From contig CBDUGF010000008.1 of the NCBI GenBank assembly GCA_965366835.1, positions 1-56,854 on the forward strand: a DNA stretch of 56,854 nt, read 5' to 3'. Shown here piece by piece: positions 43,285-52,225 of this stretch. Made by a program: the position numbers and the translations under genes. Within the stretch, counting starts at the first letter, position 1. Each line of letters opens with the position of its first letter. The stretch comes from JAKGBX01 sp965366835. GTDB lineage: Bacteria > Pseudomonadota > Alphaproteobacteria > Rhodobacterales > Rhodobacteraceae. A model generated the notes under the pieces. It had not been told where the DNA came from and searched no databases. It worked only from the letters and a program-made list of their open reading frames with translations.

Positions 43285-43854
43285 ATGCGCCACGACCCGC
43301 CCAAAGCCGCCACCCTTGGCGCCGATATCCGCGCCCTTCGCAAATCGCGCGGGTTGACGCTCAGCGACCTGGCCGAAACCCTCGGCCGCTCGGTCGGCTG
43401 GCTCAGCCAGGTCGAGCGCGACCTTTCCGAACCATCGATCACCGATCTGCGCCATCTCGCCGAAGCCTTGGGCGTGTCGGTCTCGCTGCTCTTCGGCCAG
43501 GCCCCCGCCCCGGCCCAGGAGGCCGGTAATATCGTGCGCAAGAACGCACGGCGGCCCATCGGCTCCGGCGCCGCCGGGCTGGTCGAGGAATTGCTCTCGC
43601 CCGATCTCACCGACGATTTCGAGATGGTTCATTCCACGTTTCAACCGCGCTCGCGCATCGGCGAGGTCGTCACCCGCCCGACCCAGGAAGTCGGTTACCT
43701 GATTTCGGGCAAGCTCGACCTGGTCATTTCCGGCCGCCGCTTCACGATCCATCCGGGCGACAGTTTCCGCATCCGAAACGAGCCGTTCGAGTGGATCAAT
43801 CCCTATGACAGCCCGGCCCAGGCGATCTGGGTCATCGCCCCGCCGGTCTATTGA
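43285..43854 (+). CDS. XRE-family regulator with C-terminal cupin
   Basis: A 189-residue transcription factor. Residues 14-70 form a helix-turn-helix of the XRE/lambda-repressor type (LTLSDLAETLGRSVGWLSQVERDLSEPS). Residues ~115-189 form a cupin (EVVTRPTQEVGYLISGKLDLVISGRRFTIHPGDS) that usually binds a small-molecule ligand. Family members such as PuuR and SutR control amine or sulfur metabolism. Two matching operators lie just upstream, so autoregulation and control of the divergent halogenase gene are likely. It leads a long co-directional gene series. Confidence 0.93.
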   Translation: MRHDPPKAATLGADIRALRKSRGLTLSDLAETLGRSVGWLSQVERDLSEPSITDLRHLAEALGVSVSLLFGQAPAPAQEAGNIVRKNARRPIGSGAAGLVEELLSPDLTDDFEMVHSTFQPRSRIGEVVTRPTQEVGYLISGKLDLVISGRRFTIHPGDSFRIRNEPFEWINPYDSPAQAIWVIAPPVY

Positions 43855-43867
43855 AAGGAGCGTCCCC

Positions 43868-44251
43868 ATGATCAAAGGCCACTGCGAGTGCGGCTCCGTC
43901 GCCTTCACCATCTCCGCCGAACTGGCGCCGCCATCGGCCTGTCATTGCAGCCAATGCCGCCGCATGTCGGGGCATTACTGGTCCGGCACCTCGGTAAAAC
44001 ACCCTGACCTGAGCTTCACCTCCGACAGCACCCTGACGTGGTATCGCTCGTCCGGCCATGCCGAGCGCGGCTTCTGCAACGCCTGCGGCTCCTCGCTCTT
44101 CTATCGCCCGATTGGTGACGATCACGTGTCGGTCGCCATGGGTGCGCTCGATGCGCCCACGGGCACCGCCCTGCGCCGCCACATCTTCGCGGCGGACAAG
44201 GGCGATTACTACCAGATCAACGATGACATCCCGATCCTGGACAAATGGTGA
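43868..44251 (+). CDS. GFA-family (CENP-V type) zinc protein
   Basis: A 127-residue protein of the glutathione-dependent formaldehyde-activating enzyme (GFA) family. Zinc-binding cysteines are C6/C8 (GHCECG), C25/C27/C30 (ACHCSQCR) and C70/C73 (FCNACGSSLFY). True Gfa speeds formation of S-hydroxymethylglutathione; most homologues are uncharacterised. It lies 13 bases after the regulator. Formaldehyde is a possible by-product of oxidative demethylation by the downstream enzymes, so a detoxifying role would make sense but is not shown. Confidence 0.88.
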   Translation: MIKGHCECGSVAFTISAELAPPSACHCSQCRRMSGHYWSGTSVKHPDLSFTSDSTLTWYRSSGHAERGFCNACGSSLFYRPIGDDHVSVAMGALDAPTGTALRRHIFAADKGDYYQINDDIPILDKW

Positions 44252-44270
44252 TGAAAGGAACCTTTTCGCC

Positions 44271-44894
44271 ATGTTAGAGACGCTTCTAGCCATGGATCCG
44301 TTCACCATCCTCGCCTTTCTCGGGGCGGGTATCCTGCTCAATCTGACGCCCGGCGCCGATGTGATGTTTGCCATGGCCAGCGGCGTTTCCGGCGGCTGGC
44401 GCACCGGGGCCGCCGCCGCCATCGGGATCACGCTGGGCGGGCTCACCCATCTGGCTCTGGCGGTGCTGGGCATTTCCGCCGCCATCGCCGCCGCCCCGCA
44501 TGCCTATGATGCGATCCGCTATGCCGGCGCGGCCTATCTGCTCTGGCTCGCCTGGAAAAGCTGGACCGCGCCGCCCACCGCCGCGCGCGCCACCGGTGCG
44601 GCCCGCTTCGGCCCGGCGGTGCGCCGTGGCTTCCTGACCAACCTGCTCAATCCCAAGGTGGCGCTCTTCATCCTGGCGCTGCTGCCGCAATTCGCCGATC
44701 CCGCCATCGGCCCGGTCTGGCAGCAAATGCTGATCCTCGGGCTGATCTTCAACACAACCGGTCTGCTGATCAACAGCCTCTATGGCGCCGCCGCAGGCCT
44801 GTTCCGAACCGCCCTGACCCGCGCCAGCCGCGGCCTCAACAAGCTCACCGCCGTCATCTTCGGCGGCCTCGCCCTTCGTCTCATCTGGGAGTAA
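44271..44894 (+). CDS. LysE-family exporter
   Basis: A 207-residue inner-membrane protein with about six hydrophobic segments and the family signature NLTPGADVMFAMASGVSGG near the N-terminus; GFLTNLLNPKVALFILALLPQF in the middle is also typical. LysE/RhtB proteins export amino acids or related compounds. The gene ends six bases before the first dehydrogenase. The ATG at 44271 was preferred; an ATG at 44292 is possible. In this operon it may export a toxic substrate or intermediate. Confidence 0.9.
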   Translation: MLETLLAMDPFTILAFLGAGILLNLTPGADVMFAMASGVSGGWRTGAAAAIGITLGGLTHLALAVLGISAAIAAAPHAYDAIRYAGAAYLLWLAWKSWTAPPTAARATGAARFGPAVRRGFLTNLLNPKVALFILALLPQFADPAIGPVWQQMLILGLIFNTTGLLINSLYGAAAGLFRTALTRASRGLNKLTAVIFGGLALRLIWE

Positions 44895-44900
44895 CAATCC

Positions 44901-47354
44901 ATGTCCGATCATCCCGCCCATGCCCGCGTCGTCATCATCGGGGGCGGCGTCGTCGGCGCTTCGGTGCTCTATCACCTCGGCCTCAAGGGCTGGACCGATT
45001 GCGTCCTTCTCGAGAAAAACGAGCTGACCGCAGGCTCGACATGGCATGCCGCCGGCAATGTGCCCACCTTCTCGACCTCCTGGTCGATCATGAACATGCA
45101 GCGCTATTCGACCGAGCTTTACGCCCGCCTCGGCGCCGAGGTCGACTACCCGATGAACTACCATCAGACCGGCTCGCTGCGCCTCGCCCATACCAGGGAG
45201 CGGATGCAGGAATTCGAGCGCGCCAAGGGCATGGGCCTCTATCAGGGCATGGATATCGAAATCCTCGACCCCGCCGAGACCAAGGCCCGCTATCCCTTCC
45301 TCGAAACCCATGACATCGTCGGCGCGCTCTACGATCCGCATGACGGCGATATCGACCCGGCCCAGCTCACCCAGGCGCTGGCCAAGGGCGCGCGCGACAT
45401 GGGTGCGAAGATCCTGCGTTTCACCCCCGCAACCGGCGTGACCCAGCATGACGACGGCAGCTGGACCGTCCACACCGACAAGGGCGATATCGCCTGCGAT
45501 TATGTCGTCAACGCCGCCGGGTATTACGCCCAGCGCGTCGGCGAATGGTTCAGGCCTTACGGTGGGCGCACCGTGCCGATGATGGTGATGAGCCATCAAT
45601 ACCTGCTCTCCGAAGAGATCCCCGAGATCGTCGAGTGGACGAAGAAAACAGGCTCTAAATTGCCGCTTTTGCGCGATGTCGATGTCTCCTATTACCTCAG
45701 GCAAGAGAAGAACGGCTTCAATCTCGGCCCCTACGAGCCCGATTGCCGCGCCCATTGGGTCAGCCCCGACGATCCGATGCCCGACGATTTCAGCTTTCAG
45801 CTCTACCCCGACGATCTCGACCGGATCGAGGACATCATGGTCGACGCGATGGCGCGGGTGCCGCTGCTCGGGGCGTCCGGTATCAGCCGGGTCATCAACG
45901 GCCCGATCCCCTATGCCCCCGATGGCCTGCCGCTGCTCGGCCCGATGCCCGGCGTGAAGAACGCGTTCGAGGCCTGCGTGTTCACCTTCGGCATCGCCCA
46001 GGGCGGCGGCGCCGGCAAGGTGATGGCCGAATGGATCGTCGATGGCGCGCCCGAATGGGACATGTGGGCCGTCGATCCGCGCCGCTACACCGACTATACC
46101 GATCCCGATTATTGCGTCGCCAAGGGGATGGAGACCTATGGCAACGAATACGCCATGCATTTCCCGCATCACGAATGGCCCGCCGGGCGCGATCGCAAGC
46201 TCTCGCCGCTGCATGACCGCGTGAAGCAGCTCGGCGGCGTGATGGGCGCCTATAATGGCTGGGAGCGGGCCAACTGGTTCGCCAAACCTGGCGATGATAC
46301 CTCGCTCGAAGCCACCCGCACATGGAATCGCTCCGGCCCCTGGGCGGCGCGGGTGCGCGAAGAGGTCGAAGCGGTGCGCGACGGCGTCGGCGTGCTCGAC
46401 CTGCCGGGTTTCTCGCGGTTCACCCTGCGCAACGACGGCGCCGCCGAATGGCTGCGCGGCATGATCGCCGGCGCTCTGCCAAAGGTCGGCCGCATGAACC
46501 TGGCCTATTTCCCCGATCATCGCGGCCGCATCCTCACCGAAATGTCGATCATCCGGCATGACGAGGAGTTGTTCACCCTGATCACCGCCGCCTCGGCGCA
46601 GTGGCATGATTTCGAGCATCTGAAGTTCAACCTGCCCGCCGGAACCGAGATCGAGCTGACCGACGACACGCTCGACTACGGCACGCTCATCGTCACCGGC
46701 CCGAAATCGCGCGATCTGCTGGCCGGTATGTCCGACGCCGACCTTTCCGCGCCCTGGCTCAGCCGCGAAACCGGCACGGTCGCGGGCAAGCATGTGATGC
46801 TCCTGCGCGTCTCCTTCGCCGGCGAGCTTGGCTGGGAAATTCACGCCTCCAACGAAGACCTGCCCGCGATCTACGAGGCCGTGCTGGCGGCGGGCGCCAA
46901 GCCTTTCGGCATGTATGCGCTCAATTCCATGCGACTCGAAAAGGGCTACCGCGCCTGGAAGGGCGATCTTTCCACCGATTATTCGCTGCTCGAAGGCAGC
47001 CTGGATCGCTTCATAAAATTCGACAAGCCACAGGATTTCCCCGGCAAGGCGGCGCTCCTGGCCGAGAAGCAGCGCGGCGCGAAGAAGCGGTTCGTCACCC
47101 TCACGGTCGATGCCGGCGAGGCCGACGCGCCCTACATGTCCACCCTGTGGCATGAAGGCGAAATCGTCGGCGAAACGACGTCGGGCGGCTGGGGCTACCG
47201 GGTCGGAGAATCCATCGCTTTGGGCATGGTTAGAGCCGATCTTGTCGCGCCGGGCACGGAACTCGAGGTCGAGATCTACGGCGAACGGCGCGCCGCCGTG
47301 GTTCAACCCGACGAACCCCTCTGGGATCCAAAAAACGAGAGGATCCGCGCATGA
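44901..47354 (+). CDS. DAO-GcvT fusion dehydrogenase 1 (dimethylglycine/sarcosine dehydrogenase-like)
   Basis: An 817-residue two-part flavoenzyme. The N-terminal half (1-~380) is a D-amino-acid-oxidase-type FAD domain with GGGVVG (14-19) and H49 in GSTWHAAG, which fits the histidine carrying covalent FAD in dimethylglycine dehydrogenase. The C-terminal half (~430-810) is a GcvT-like tetrahydrofolate-binding domain. Such enzymes oxidatively remove N-methyl groups and pass the carbon to folate. The substrate is unknown. Its stop overlaps the next gene start (ATGA). Confidence 0.9.
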   Translation: MSDHPAHARVVIIGGGVVGASVLYHLGLKGWTDCVLLEKNELTAGSTWHAAGNVPTFSTSWSIMNMQRYSTELYARLGAEVDYPMNYHQTGSLRLAHTRERMQEFERAKGMGLYQGMDIEILDPAETKARYPFLETHDIVGALYDPHDGDIDPAQLTQALAKGARDMGAKILRFTPATGVTQHDDGSWTVHTDKGDIACDYVVNAAGYYAQRVGEWFRPYGGRTVPMMVMSHQYLLSEEIPEIVEWTKKTGSKLPLLRDVDVSYYLRQEKNGFNLGPYEPDCRAHWVSPDDPMPDDFSFQLYPDDLDRIEDIMVDAMARVPLLGASGISRVINGPIPYAPDGLPLLGPMPGVKNAFEACVFTFGIAQGGGAGKVMAEWIVDGAPEWDMWAVDPRRYTDYTDPDYCVAKGMETYGNEYAMHFPHHEWPAGRDRKLSPLHDRVKQLGGVMGAYNGWERANWFAKPGDDTSLEATRTWNRSGPWAARVREEVEAVRDGVGVLDLPGFSRFTLRNDGAAEWLRGMIAGALPKVGRMNLAYFPDHRGRILTEMSIIRHDEELFTLITAASAQWHDFEHLKFNLPAGTEIELTDDTLDYGTLIVTGPKSRDLLAGMSDADLSAPWLSRETGTVAGKHVMLLRVSFAGELGWEIHASNEDLPAIYEAVLAAGAKPFGMYALNSMRLEKGYRAWKGDLSTDYSLLEGSLDRFIKFDKPQDFPGKAALLAEKQRGAKKRFVTLTVDAGEADAPYMSTLWHEGEIVGETTSGGWGYRVGESIALGMVRADLVAPGTELEVEIYGERRAAVVQPDEPLWDPKNERIRA

Positions 47355-47740
47355 GGCTGCGCTCTCGCGAAGTCGCCATCGCCCTGGCCATCGCCCTGCT
47401 GGTCGCCGCTGCCTCGTGGTTCGGCCTGTCCAGGGCGCTCGGGGCGCATCCCTGGTGGGCGGCAAAATCCGGGCTGATCGGCGGCGCGCTCGGTTTCATC
47501 CTGTTCCTCGCTGCCCGCGCCGTGGGAACCGCGCCCAGACCCCTCGCCATCGTCGCGATCATCGCCCTGATCGCGGCCGAAACAGCGGCCTTTTTCGGCA
47601 AATCCGCTTTCGTAAGCGCCGAAGAATTCAACGCCGCCGCCGGCCGGATCTGGTATTTCGGCTGGATCACGGCCTGGGCTGCGCTCGCCCTGCTTCTCTC
47701 CGCCCTGGCCGCGACGCGCCTGAAAGGATCCCCCAGATGA
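47351..47740 (+). CDS. Four-segment membrane protein of unknown function
   Basis: A 129-residue hydrophobic protein with four likely membrane segments (around 8-26, 38-56, 64-80 and 102-122). I do not recognise the family. It overlaps the preceding dehydrogenase by four bases and the following methyltransferase by four bases, so it is translationally embedded in the demethylation operon. It may be a membrane partner or small transporter for that pathway. Confidence 0.75.
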   Translation: MRLRSREVAIALAIALLVAAASWFGLSRALGAHPWWAAKSGLIGGALGFILFLAARAVGTAPRPLAIVAIIALIAAETAAFFGKSAFVSAEEFNAAAGRIWYFGWITAWAALALLLSALAATRLKGSPR

Positions 47741-48633
47741 GCGAGATCACCCTTCTCGACGGCTCCATCGGCCAGGAAATCGTCAAACGCTCCGGCGATC
47801 GCGCCACGCCGCTGTGGTCGACCTCGGTGATGATGGAAAAGCCCGATATTGTCGGTGCCGTCCATGCCGACTACTTTCGCACCGGCGCCACCATCGCCAC
47901 CACCAACACCTATGCGGTCCATGTCGATCGCCTGGCCCGCGTCGGTCTCGAGCAGGAGCACCTCCATCTGCTCGACGTGGCGATGGGCCAGGCCGAACGT
48001 GCCCGCGCAGCGCATGGCTCGGGCCGCATCGCTGTTTCGCTTGGCCCCCTGGGGGCGTCCTATCGCCCCGATATCAAGGTGCCGCTCGAAGACGCCGCCG
48101 CGGCCTACGGCGCCATCGTTGCGCATCTCGCGCCTCGCGCCGATCTCTTCCTGATCGAGACCGCCGCCTCGCTGCACCAGGCCCGCGGCGCCCTGATGGG
48201 CTGCGCCCGGACCGACAAGCCGGTCTGGCTCGCCATCACGGTCGATGATGATGATGGCACCCGCCTGCGATCCGGCGAATCCGTCTCTGATATTGCCCAA
48301 CTCGCCTCTGAATTCGCGCCCGCCGCCCTGCTGATCAATTGCTCGCGCCCCGAGGCGATCGGCGCCGGTCTCGACCTGCTCAAGCCCATCGGCCTGCCCT
48401 TCGGCGCCTATGCCAACGGGTTTACCCGCATTTCCGAGGCCTTCCTCAAGGACGCCCCCACCGTCGATGCGCTCGAACAGCGCCAGGATCTCGGCCCCGA
48501 CGCCTATGCCGATTTCGCCATGTCCTGGGTCGATCAGGGCGCCACCATCGTCGGCGGCTGTTGCGAGGTCGGCCCCGCCCATATCGCCGAACTCGCCAAC
48601 CGACTGCGCAGCGCAGGCCACACCATCACCTGA
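47737..48633 (+). CDS. Homocysteine S-methyltransferase family protein
   Basis: A 298-residue barrel enzyme of the Hcy-methyltransferase family (BHMT/MmuM/MetH N-domain type). Zinc ligands are C202 (LLINCSRPEA) and the pair C275/C276 (IVGGCCEVGP). Such enzymes move a methyl group from betaine, S-methylmethionine or a similar donor to homocysteine, giving methionine. The donor cannot be read from sequence. Its place between two DAO-GcvT dehydrogenases suggests it takes the first methyl group of the same substrate, as BHMT does in betaine breakdown. Confidence 0.9.
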   Translation: MSEITLLDGSIGQEIVKRSGDRATPLWSTSVMMEKPDIVGAVHADYFRTGATIATTNTYAVHVDRLARVGLEQEHLHLLDVAMGQAERARAAHGSGRIAVSLGPLGASYRPDIKVPLEDAAAAYGAIVAHLAPRADLFLIETAASLHQARGALMGCARTDKPVWLAITVDDDDGTRLRSGESVSDIAQLASEFAPAALLINCSRPEAIGAGLDLLKPIGLPFGAYANGFTRISEAFLKDAPTVDALEQRQDLGPDAYADFAMSWVDQGATIVGGCCEVGPAHIAELANRLRSAGHTIT

Positions 48634-48635
48634 CG

Positions 48636-48685
48636 CTTCCTCTGACCAGAAATATCCCGGGGAGCGCGAGGGGCTGGCCCCTCGC
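48636..48685 (+). repeat. Intergenic repeat with CTTCCTCTGACC core, copy B
   Basis: The core CTTCCTCTGACC then GAAATATCCCGGGG is followed by a perfect 9-bp hairpin GCGAGGGGC/GCCCCTCGC (48666-48685, two-base loop). It lies two bases after the methyltransferase stop and before dehydrogenase 2. Confidence 0.7.
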
Positions 48686-48719
48686 TCCGCCCCCCAAAGC
48701 CCCGCAAGGAGACACCAGA

Positions 48720-51167
48720 ATGCCCGACCTCCCCACCCATGCCCGCGTCGTCATCATCGGCGGCGGCATCGTCGGCTGCTCCGTCGCCTATCACCTGACC
48801 AATCTGGGCTGGAAAGACGTGATCCTGCTCGAGCGCAAACAGCTCACCTCGGGCACCACATGGCACGCCGCCGGGCTCATCGCCCAGCTGCGCGCCACCG
48901 CCAACATGACCAGGCTGGCGAAATACTCCCAGGAGCTCTATGGCAATCTCGAAGCCGAAACCGGTGTCGCCACCGGCTTCAAGCGCGTCGGCTCGATCAC
49001 GGTCGCGCTCACCGACGAGCGCCTCGAGGAGATCTACCGCTCCGCCGCCATGGCGCGCGCCTTCGGCGTCGATATCGAAGAAATCTCGCCCGGCGACGTG
49101 GGCGCGCGCTATCCCCATCTCAATCTCGATGGCGTCAGGGGCGGCGTCTATCTCGACAAGGACGGCCAGGGCGATCCCGCCAATATCGCACTGGCTCTGG
49201 CCAAGGGTGCGCGCCAGCGCGGCGCCATCGTGCAGGAGCGTGTTTCTGTCTCTGACATTGCCAAAAACGGCCGCCGCGTCACCGGAGTCGATTGGCAAGG
49301 AGAGGATGGCTCGACGGGTCATATCGCCTGCGATCACATCGTCAATTGCGCCGGGATGTGGGGCCATGAGGTCGGCCGCATGGCCGGCGTCAACGTGCCG
49401 CTGCAGGCTTGCGAACATTTCTATATCGTCTCCGAGCCGATTGCGGGGCTTGGGCAGTTGCCGGTGCTGCGCGTCCCCGATGAATGCGCCTATTACAAGG
49501 AAGACGCGGGCAAGCTGATGCTCGGCGCATTCGAGCCGGTGTCAAAGCCCTGGGGCATGTCCGGCATTCCGAAGGATTTCGAATTCGATCAGCTGCCCGA
49601 GGATTTCGACCATTTCGAGCCGATCCTCGAAATGGCGGTCAATCGCATGCCGATGCTGGCCGAGGCGGGCATTCATACCTTCTTCAACGGCCCCGAAAGC
49701 TTCACACCCGATGATGCCTATCACCTCGGCCTCGCGCCCGAGATGGACAATGTCTGGGTCGCCGCCGGGTTCAATTCCATCGGCATCCAGTCCGCCGGCG
49801 GCGCCGGCATGGCGCTTTCGCAATGGATGGACAGCGGCGAAAAACCGTTCGATCTCGGCGATGTCGATATCGCCCGGATGCAGCCCTTCCAGGGCAACAA
49901 GACCTATCTTTTCGAACGCTCGAAAGAGACCCTCGGCCTGCTCTACGCCGATCATTTCCCCTATCGCCAGAAAGCCACAGCCCGCGGCATCCGCCGCACC
50001 CCGTTCCATCATCACCTGCTGGAAAACGGCGCGGTGATGGGCGAGCTTGCCGGATGGGAGCGCGCCAACTGGTTCGCCGATGAAGGCCAGAACCGGGCCT
50101 ATGAATACTCCTGGAAGCGCCAGAACTGGTTTGACAACGCCGCACGGGAACATCGCGCCATCCGCGAGAATGTCGGGATGTATGACATGTCGTCTTTCGG
50201 CAAGCTTCGCGTCGAAGGCCCCGACGCAGAAGCCTTCCTCAACCAGGTCTGCGGCGCGCAGATGTCGGTCCCTGTGGGCAAGATCGTCTACACCCAGTTT
50301 CTCAATTTCCGCGGCGGCATCGAAGCCGATGTCACAGTCACCCGGCTCTCGGAAACCGCCTATCTGGTGGTCACCCCGGCGGCGACCAGGCTCAATGATG
50401 AAACCTGGCTCAGGCGCCATTTGGGCAATGTCAGAGCCACAATCACCGATCTGACCGCCGCCGAAGGCGTGCTCGCCGTGATGGGCCCCAACGCCCGTGC
50501 GCTGCTCGAGAAGGTCTCGCCCGCCGATTTCTCCAACGGCGCAAATCCCTTCGGCACGGCCCGGGAAATCGAGCTCGGCATGGGCCTCGCCCGCGCCCAC
50601 CGGGTCTCTTACGTGGGTGAGCTCGGCTGGGAGATCTACATCAGTGCCGACATGGCCGGTCACGCCTTCGAGACGCTGTGGCAGGCCGGTCAGGAGATCG
50701 ACCTCAAGCTCTGCGGCATGCACATGATGGACAGCTGCCGCATCGAGAAGGCCTTCCGCCATTTCGGCCATGACATCACGCCCGAGGATCATGTGATCGA
50801 CGCCGGCCTCGGCTTCGCCGTCGATCTCTCCAAGCCCGAATTCATCGGCAAGGCCGCCGTCGCCGCCCGCAAGGAGACGGGGCCGCAGGCGCGCATGGTC
50901 CAGTTCCTGCTGCAAGACCCCGAACCGCTTCTCTATCACAACGAACCGATCCTGCGCGATGGCGAGATCGTCGGCTATCTCAGCTCGGGCAGCTATGGCC
51001 ACACGCTCGGCGGCGCCGTCGGCATGGGCTATGTGCCCTGCAAGGGCGAAACGGCGGCCGAGTTGCTGGCCTCGAGTTTTGAAATCGACGTGATGGGCGC
51101 CCGCGTCGCGGCGCAAGCCTCGCTCAAACCGCTCTACGACCCCAAGTCGGCGCGGGTGAAGGCCTGA
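48720..51167 (+). CDS. DAO-GcvT fusion dehydrogenase 2 (dimethylglycine dehydrogenase-like)
   Basis: An 815-residue paralogue-like enzyme of the same architecture as the protein at 44901. The FAD loop GGGIVG is at 14-19 and the predicted flavinylated H49 is in GTTWHAAG, closer to the mammalian dimethylglycine dehydrogenase motif. The GcvT-like folate domain spans ~430-810. GGAG precedes the ATG at 48720. Having two such enzymes suggests consecutive removal of two methyl groups, or two related substrates. Confidence 0.9.
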   Translation: MPDLPTHARVVIIGGGIVGCSVAYHLTNLGWKDVILLERKQLTSGTTWHAAGLIAQLRATANMTRLAKYSQELYGNLEAETGVATGFKRVGSITVALTDERLEEIYRSAAMARAFGVDIEEISPGDVGARYPHLNLDGVRGGVYLDKDGQGDPANIALALAKGARQRGAIVQERVSVSDIAKNGRRVTGVDWQGEDGSTGHIACDHIVNCAGMWGHEVGRMAGVNVPLQACEHFYIVSEPIAGLGQLPVLRVPDECAYYKEDAGKLMLGAFEPVSKPWGMSGIPKDFEFDQLPEDFDHFEPILEMAVNRMPMLAEAGIHTFFNGPESFTPDDAYHLGLAPEMDNVWVAAGFNSIGIQSAGGAGMALSQWMDSGEKPFDLGDVDIARMQPFQGNKTYLFERSKETLGLLYADHFPYRQKATARGIRRTPFHHHLLENGAVMGELAGWERANWFADEGQNRAYEYSWKRQNWFDNAAREHRAIRENVGMYDMSSFGKLRVEGPDAEAFLNQVCGAQMSVPVGKIVYTQFLNFRGGIEADVTVTRLSETAYLVVTPAATRLNDETWLRRHLGNVRATITDLTAAEGVLAVMGPNARALLEKVSPADFSNGANPFGTAREIELGMGLARAHRVSYVGELGWEIYISADMAGHAFETLWQAGQEIDLKLCGMHMMDSCRIEKAFRHFGHDITPEDHVIDAGLGFAVDLSKPEFIGKAAVAARKETGPQARMVQFLLQDPEPLLYHNEPILRDGEIVGYLSSGSYGHTLGGAVGMGYVPCKGETAAELLASSFEIDVMGARVAAQASLKPLYDPKSARVKA

Positions 51168-51229
51168 GAAAGCCCGCTCTGGCACATCCCGGCATCTGGC
51201 GCTAAGCCGGGGGCCAAGGAGACGCGCCG

Positions 51230-52144
51230 ATGGCCATGACCGACAATCGCGACACGCCCCAGGGCCTCGCCTTCGCGCTTGGCGCCTATGGCCTCTGGGG
51301 CTTTCTGCCGCTCTACATGAAGCTTTTGGGCCACATGCCCCCGGCCGAGGTCGTGGCCCATCGCATCATCTGGTCCCTGCCCATTGCCGGGGCGCTTCTG
51401 GTGTATCTCGGCCGCACCGGCGATATCCGCACCGCCCTGCGCAGCCCGCGGACCTTGGCCATGGGCGGCGTCACTGCGGCGCTGATCACGGTCAACTGGG
51501 GCATCTATGTCTGGGCGATCACCTCGGGCCGCGCGCTCGACGCAGCATTGGGATATTACATCAATCCGCTGTTCTCGGTGTTCCTCGCCGCGGTGCTGCT
51601 GCGCGAACGGCTCAGCCCGCTGCAATGGGCCGCCATCGCCCTGGCCGCCGCCGCCGTGCTGATCCTCTCGCTCGACAACGGCACCGTCCCCTGGGCCGCG
51701 CTCGCGCTCACCTTCAGCTGGGGCTTCTACGCGTTCTTCAAGAAATCGTTGCCGATCGGCCCAAATCAGGGCTTCCTGCTCGAAATCCTGATCCTCACGC
51801 CCCCGGCCCTCGCCTATGTCGCCTGGCTCACCGCGACGGGCAGCTCGCATTTCGCCACCACCGGCAGCTCCGATACCTGGCTCCTGCTCGGCTGCGGCGT
51901 AGTCACGGCGGTGCCGCTCCTGCTCTATGCCAACGGCGCCAAGCGGCTCCGGCTCTCGACCATCGGCATCCTGCAATATTCCGCGCCCACGATGATCATG
52001 CTGATCGGCGTCTTCGTCTTCGAAGAACCGTTCGGGCGCGCCCGGATGATCGCCTTTCCGATGATCTGGCTCGCCCTCATCCTCTACACCACCGTCGTGT
52101 TGCGCCAACTTCGCGCCGCACGCCGGTCCCGCCCCTTCCTCTGA
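51230..52144 (+). CDS. rarD: EamA-family transporter RarD
   Basis: A 304-residue drug/metabolite transporter with about ten membrane segments. RarD-type landmarks are ALGAYGLWGFLPLYMKLL, VVAHRIIWSLP, LITVNWGIYVWAI, LGYYINPLFSVFLA and FSWGFYAFFKK. The substrate is unknown (chloramphenicol sensitivity gave the name). It lies 62 bases after the demethylation operon and might be read with it. Its last two codons and stop are inside repeat copy C. Confidence 0.9.
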   Translation: MAMTDNRDTPQGLAFALGAYGLWGFLPLYMKLLGHMPPAEVVAHRIIWSLPIAGALLVYLGRTGDIRTALRSPRTLAMGGVTAALITVNWGIYVWAITSGRALDAALGYYINPLFSVFLAAVLLRERLSPLQWAAIALAAAAVLILSLDNGTVPWAALALTFSWGFYAFFKKSLPIGPNQGFLLEILILTPPALAYVAWLTATGSSHFATTGSSDTWLLLGCGVVTAVPLLLYANGAKRLRLSTIGILQYSAPTMIMLIGVFVFEEPFGRARMIAFPMIWLALILYTTVVLRQLRAARRSRPFL

Positions 52145-52181
52145 CCGGAAATATCCCGGGGGTGTGGGGGCTGGCCCCCAC
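52135..52181 (+). repeat. Intergenic repeat with CTTCCTCTGACC core, copy C
   Basis: The core CTTCCTCTGACC then GAAATATCCCGGGG is followed by an 8-bp hairpin GTGGGGGC (52164-52171)/GCCCCCAC (52174-52181). The rarD stop codon TGA (52142-52144) is inside the core. Confidence 0.7.
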
Positions 52182-52225
52182 CTTCGCCCTTGAATTTCAC
52201 CGCCCCAGATTGCAGTTAACACACC

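Noticed and set aside
44286..47465. Very long open frame (over 1,000 codons) on the minus strand opposite the LysE and first dehydrogenase genes
   Set aside because: It is antisense to two well-supported genes and has the Arg/Gly/His-rich composition expected of a shadow frame in GC-rich DNA; no domain is visible.
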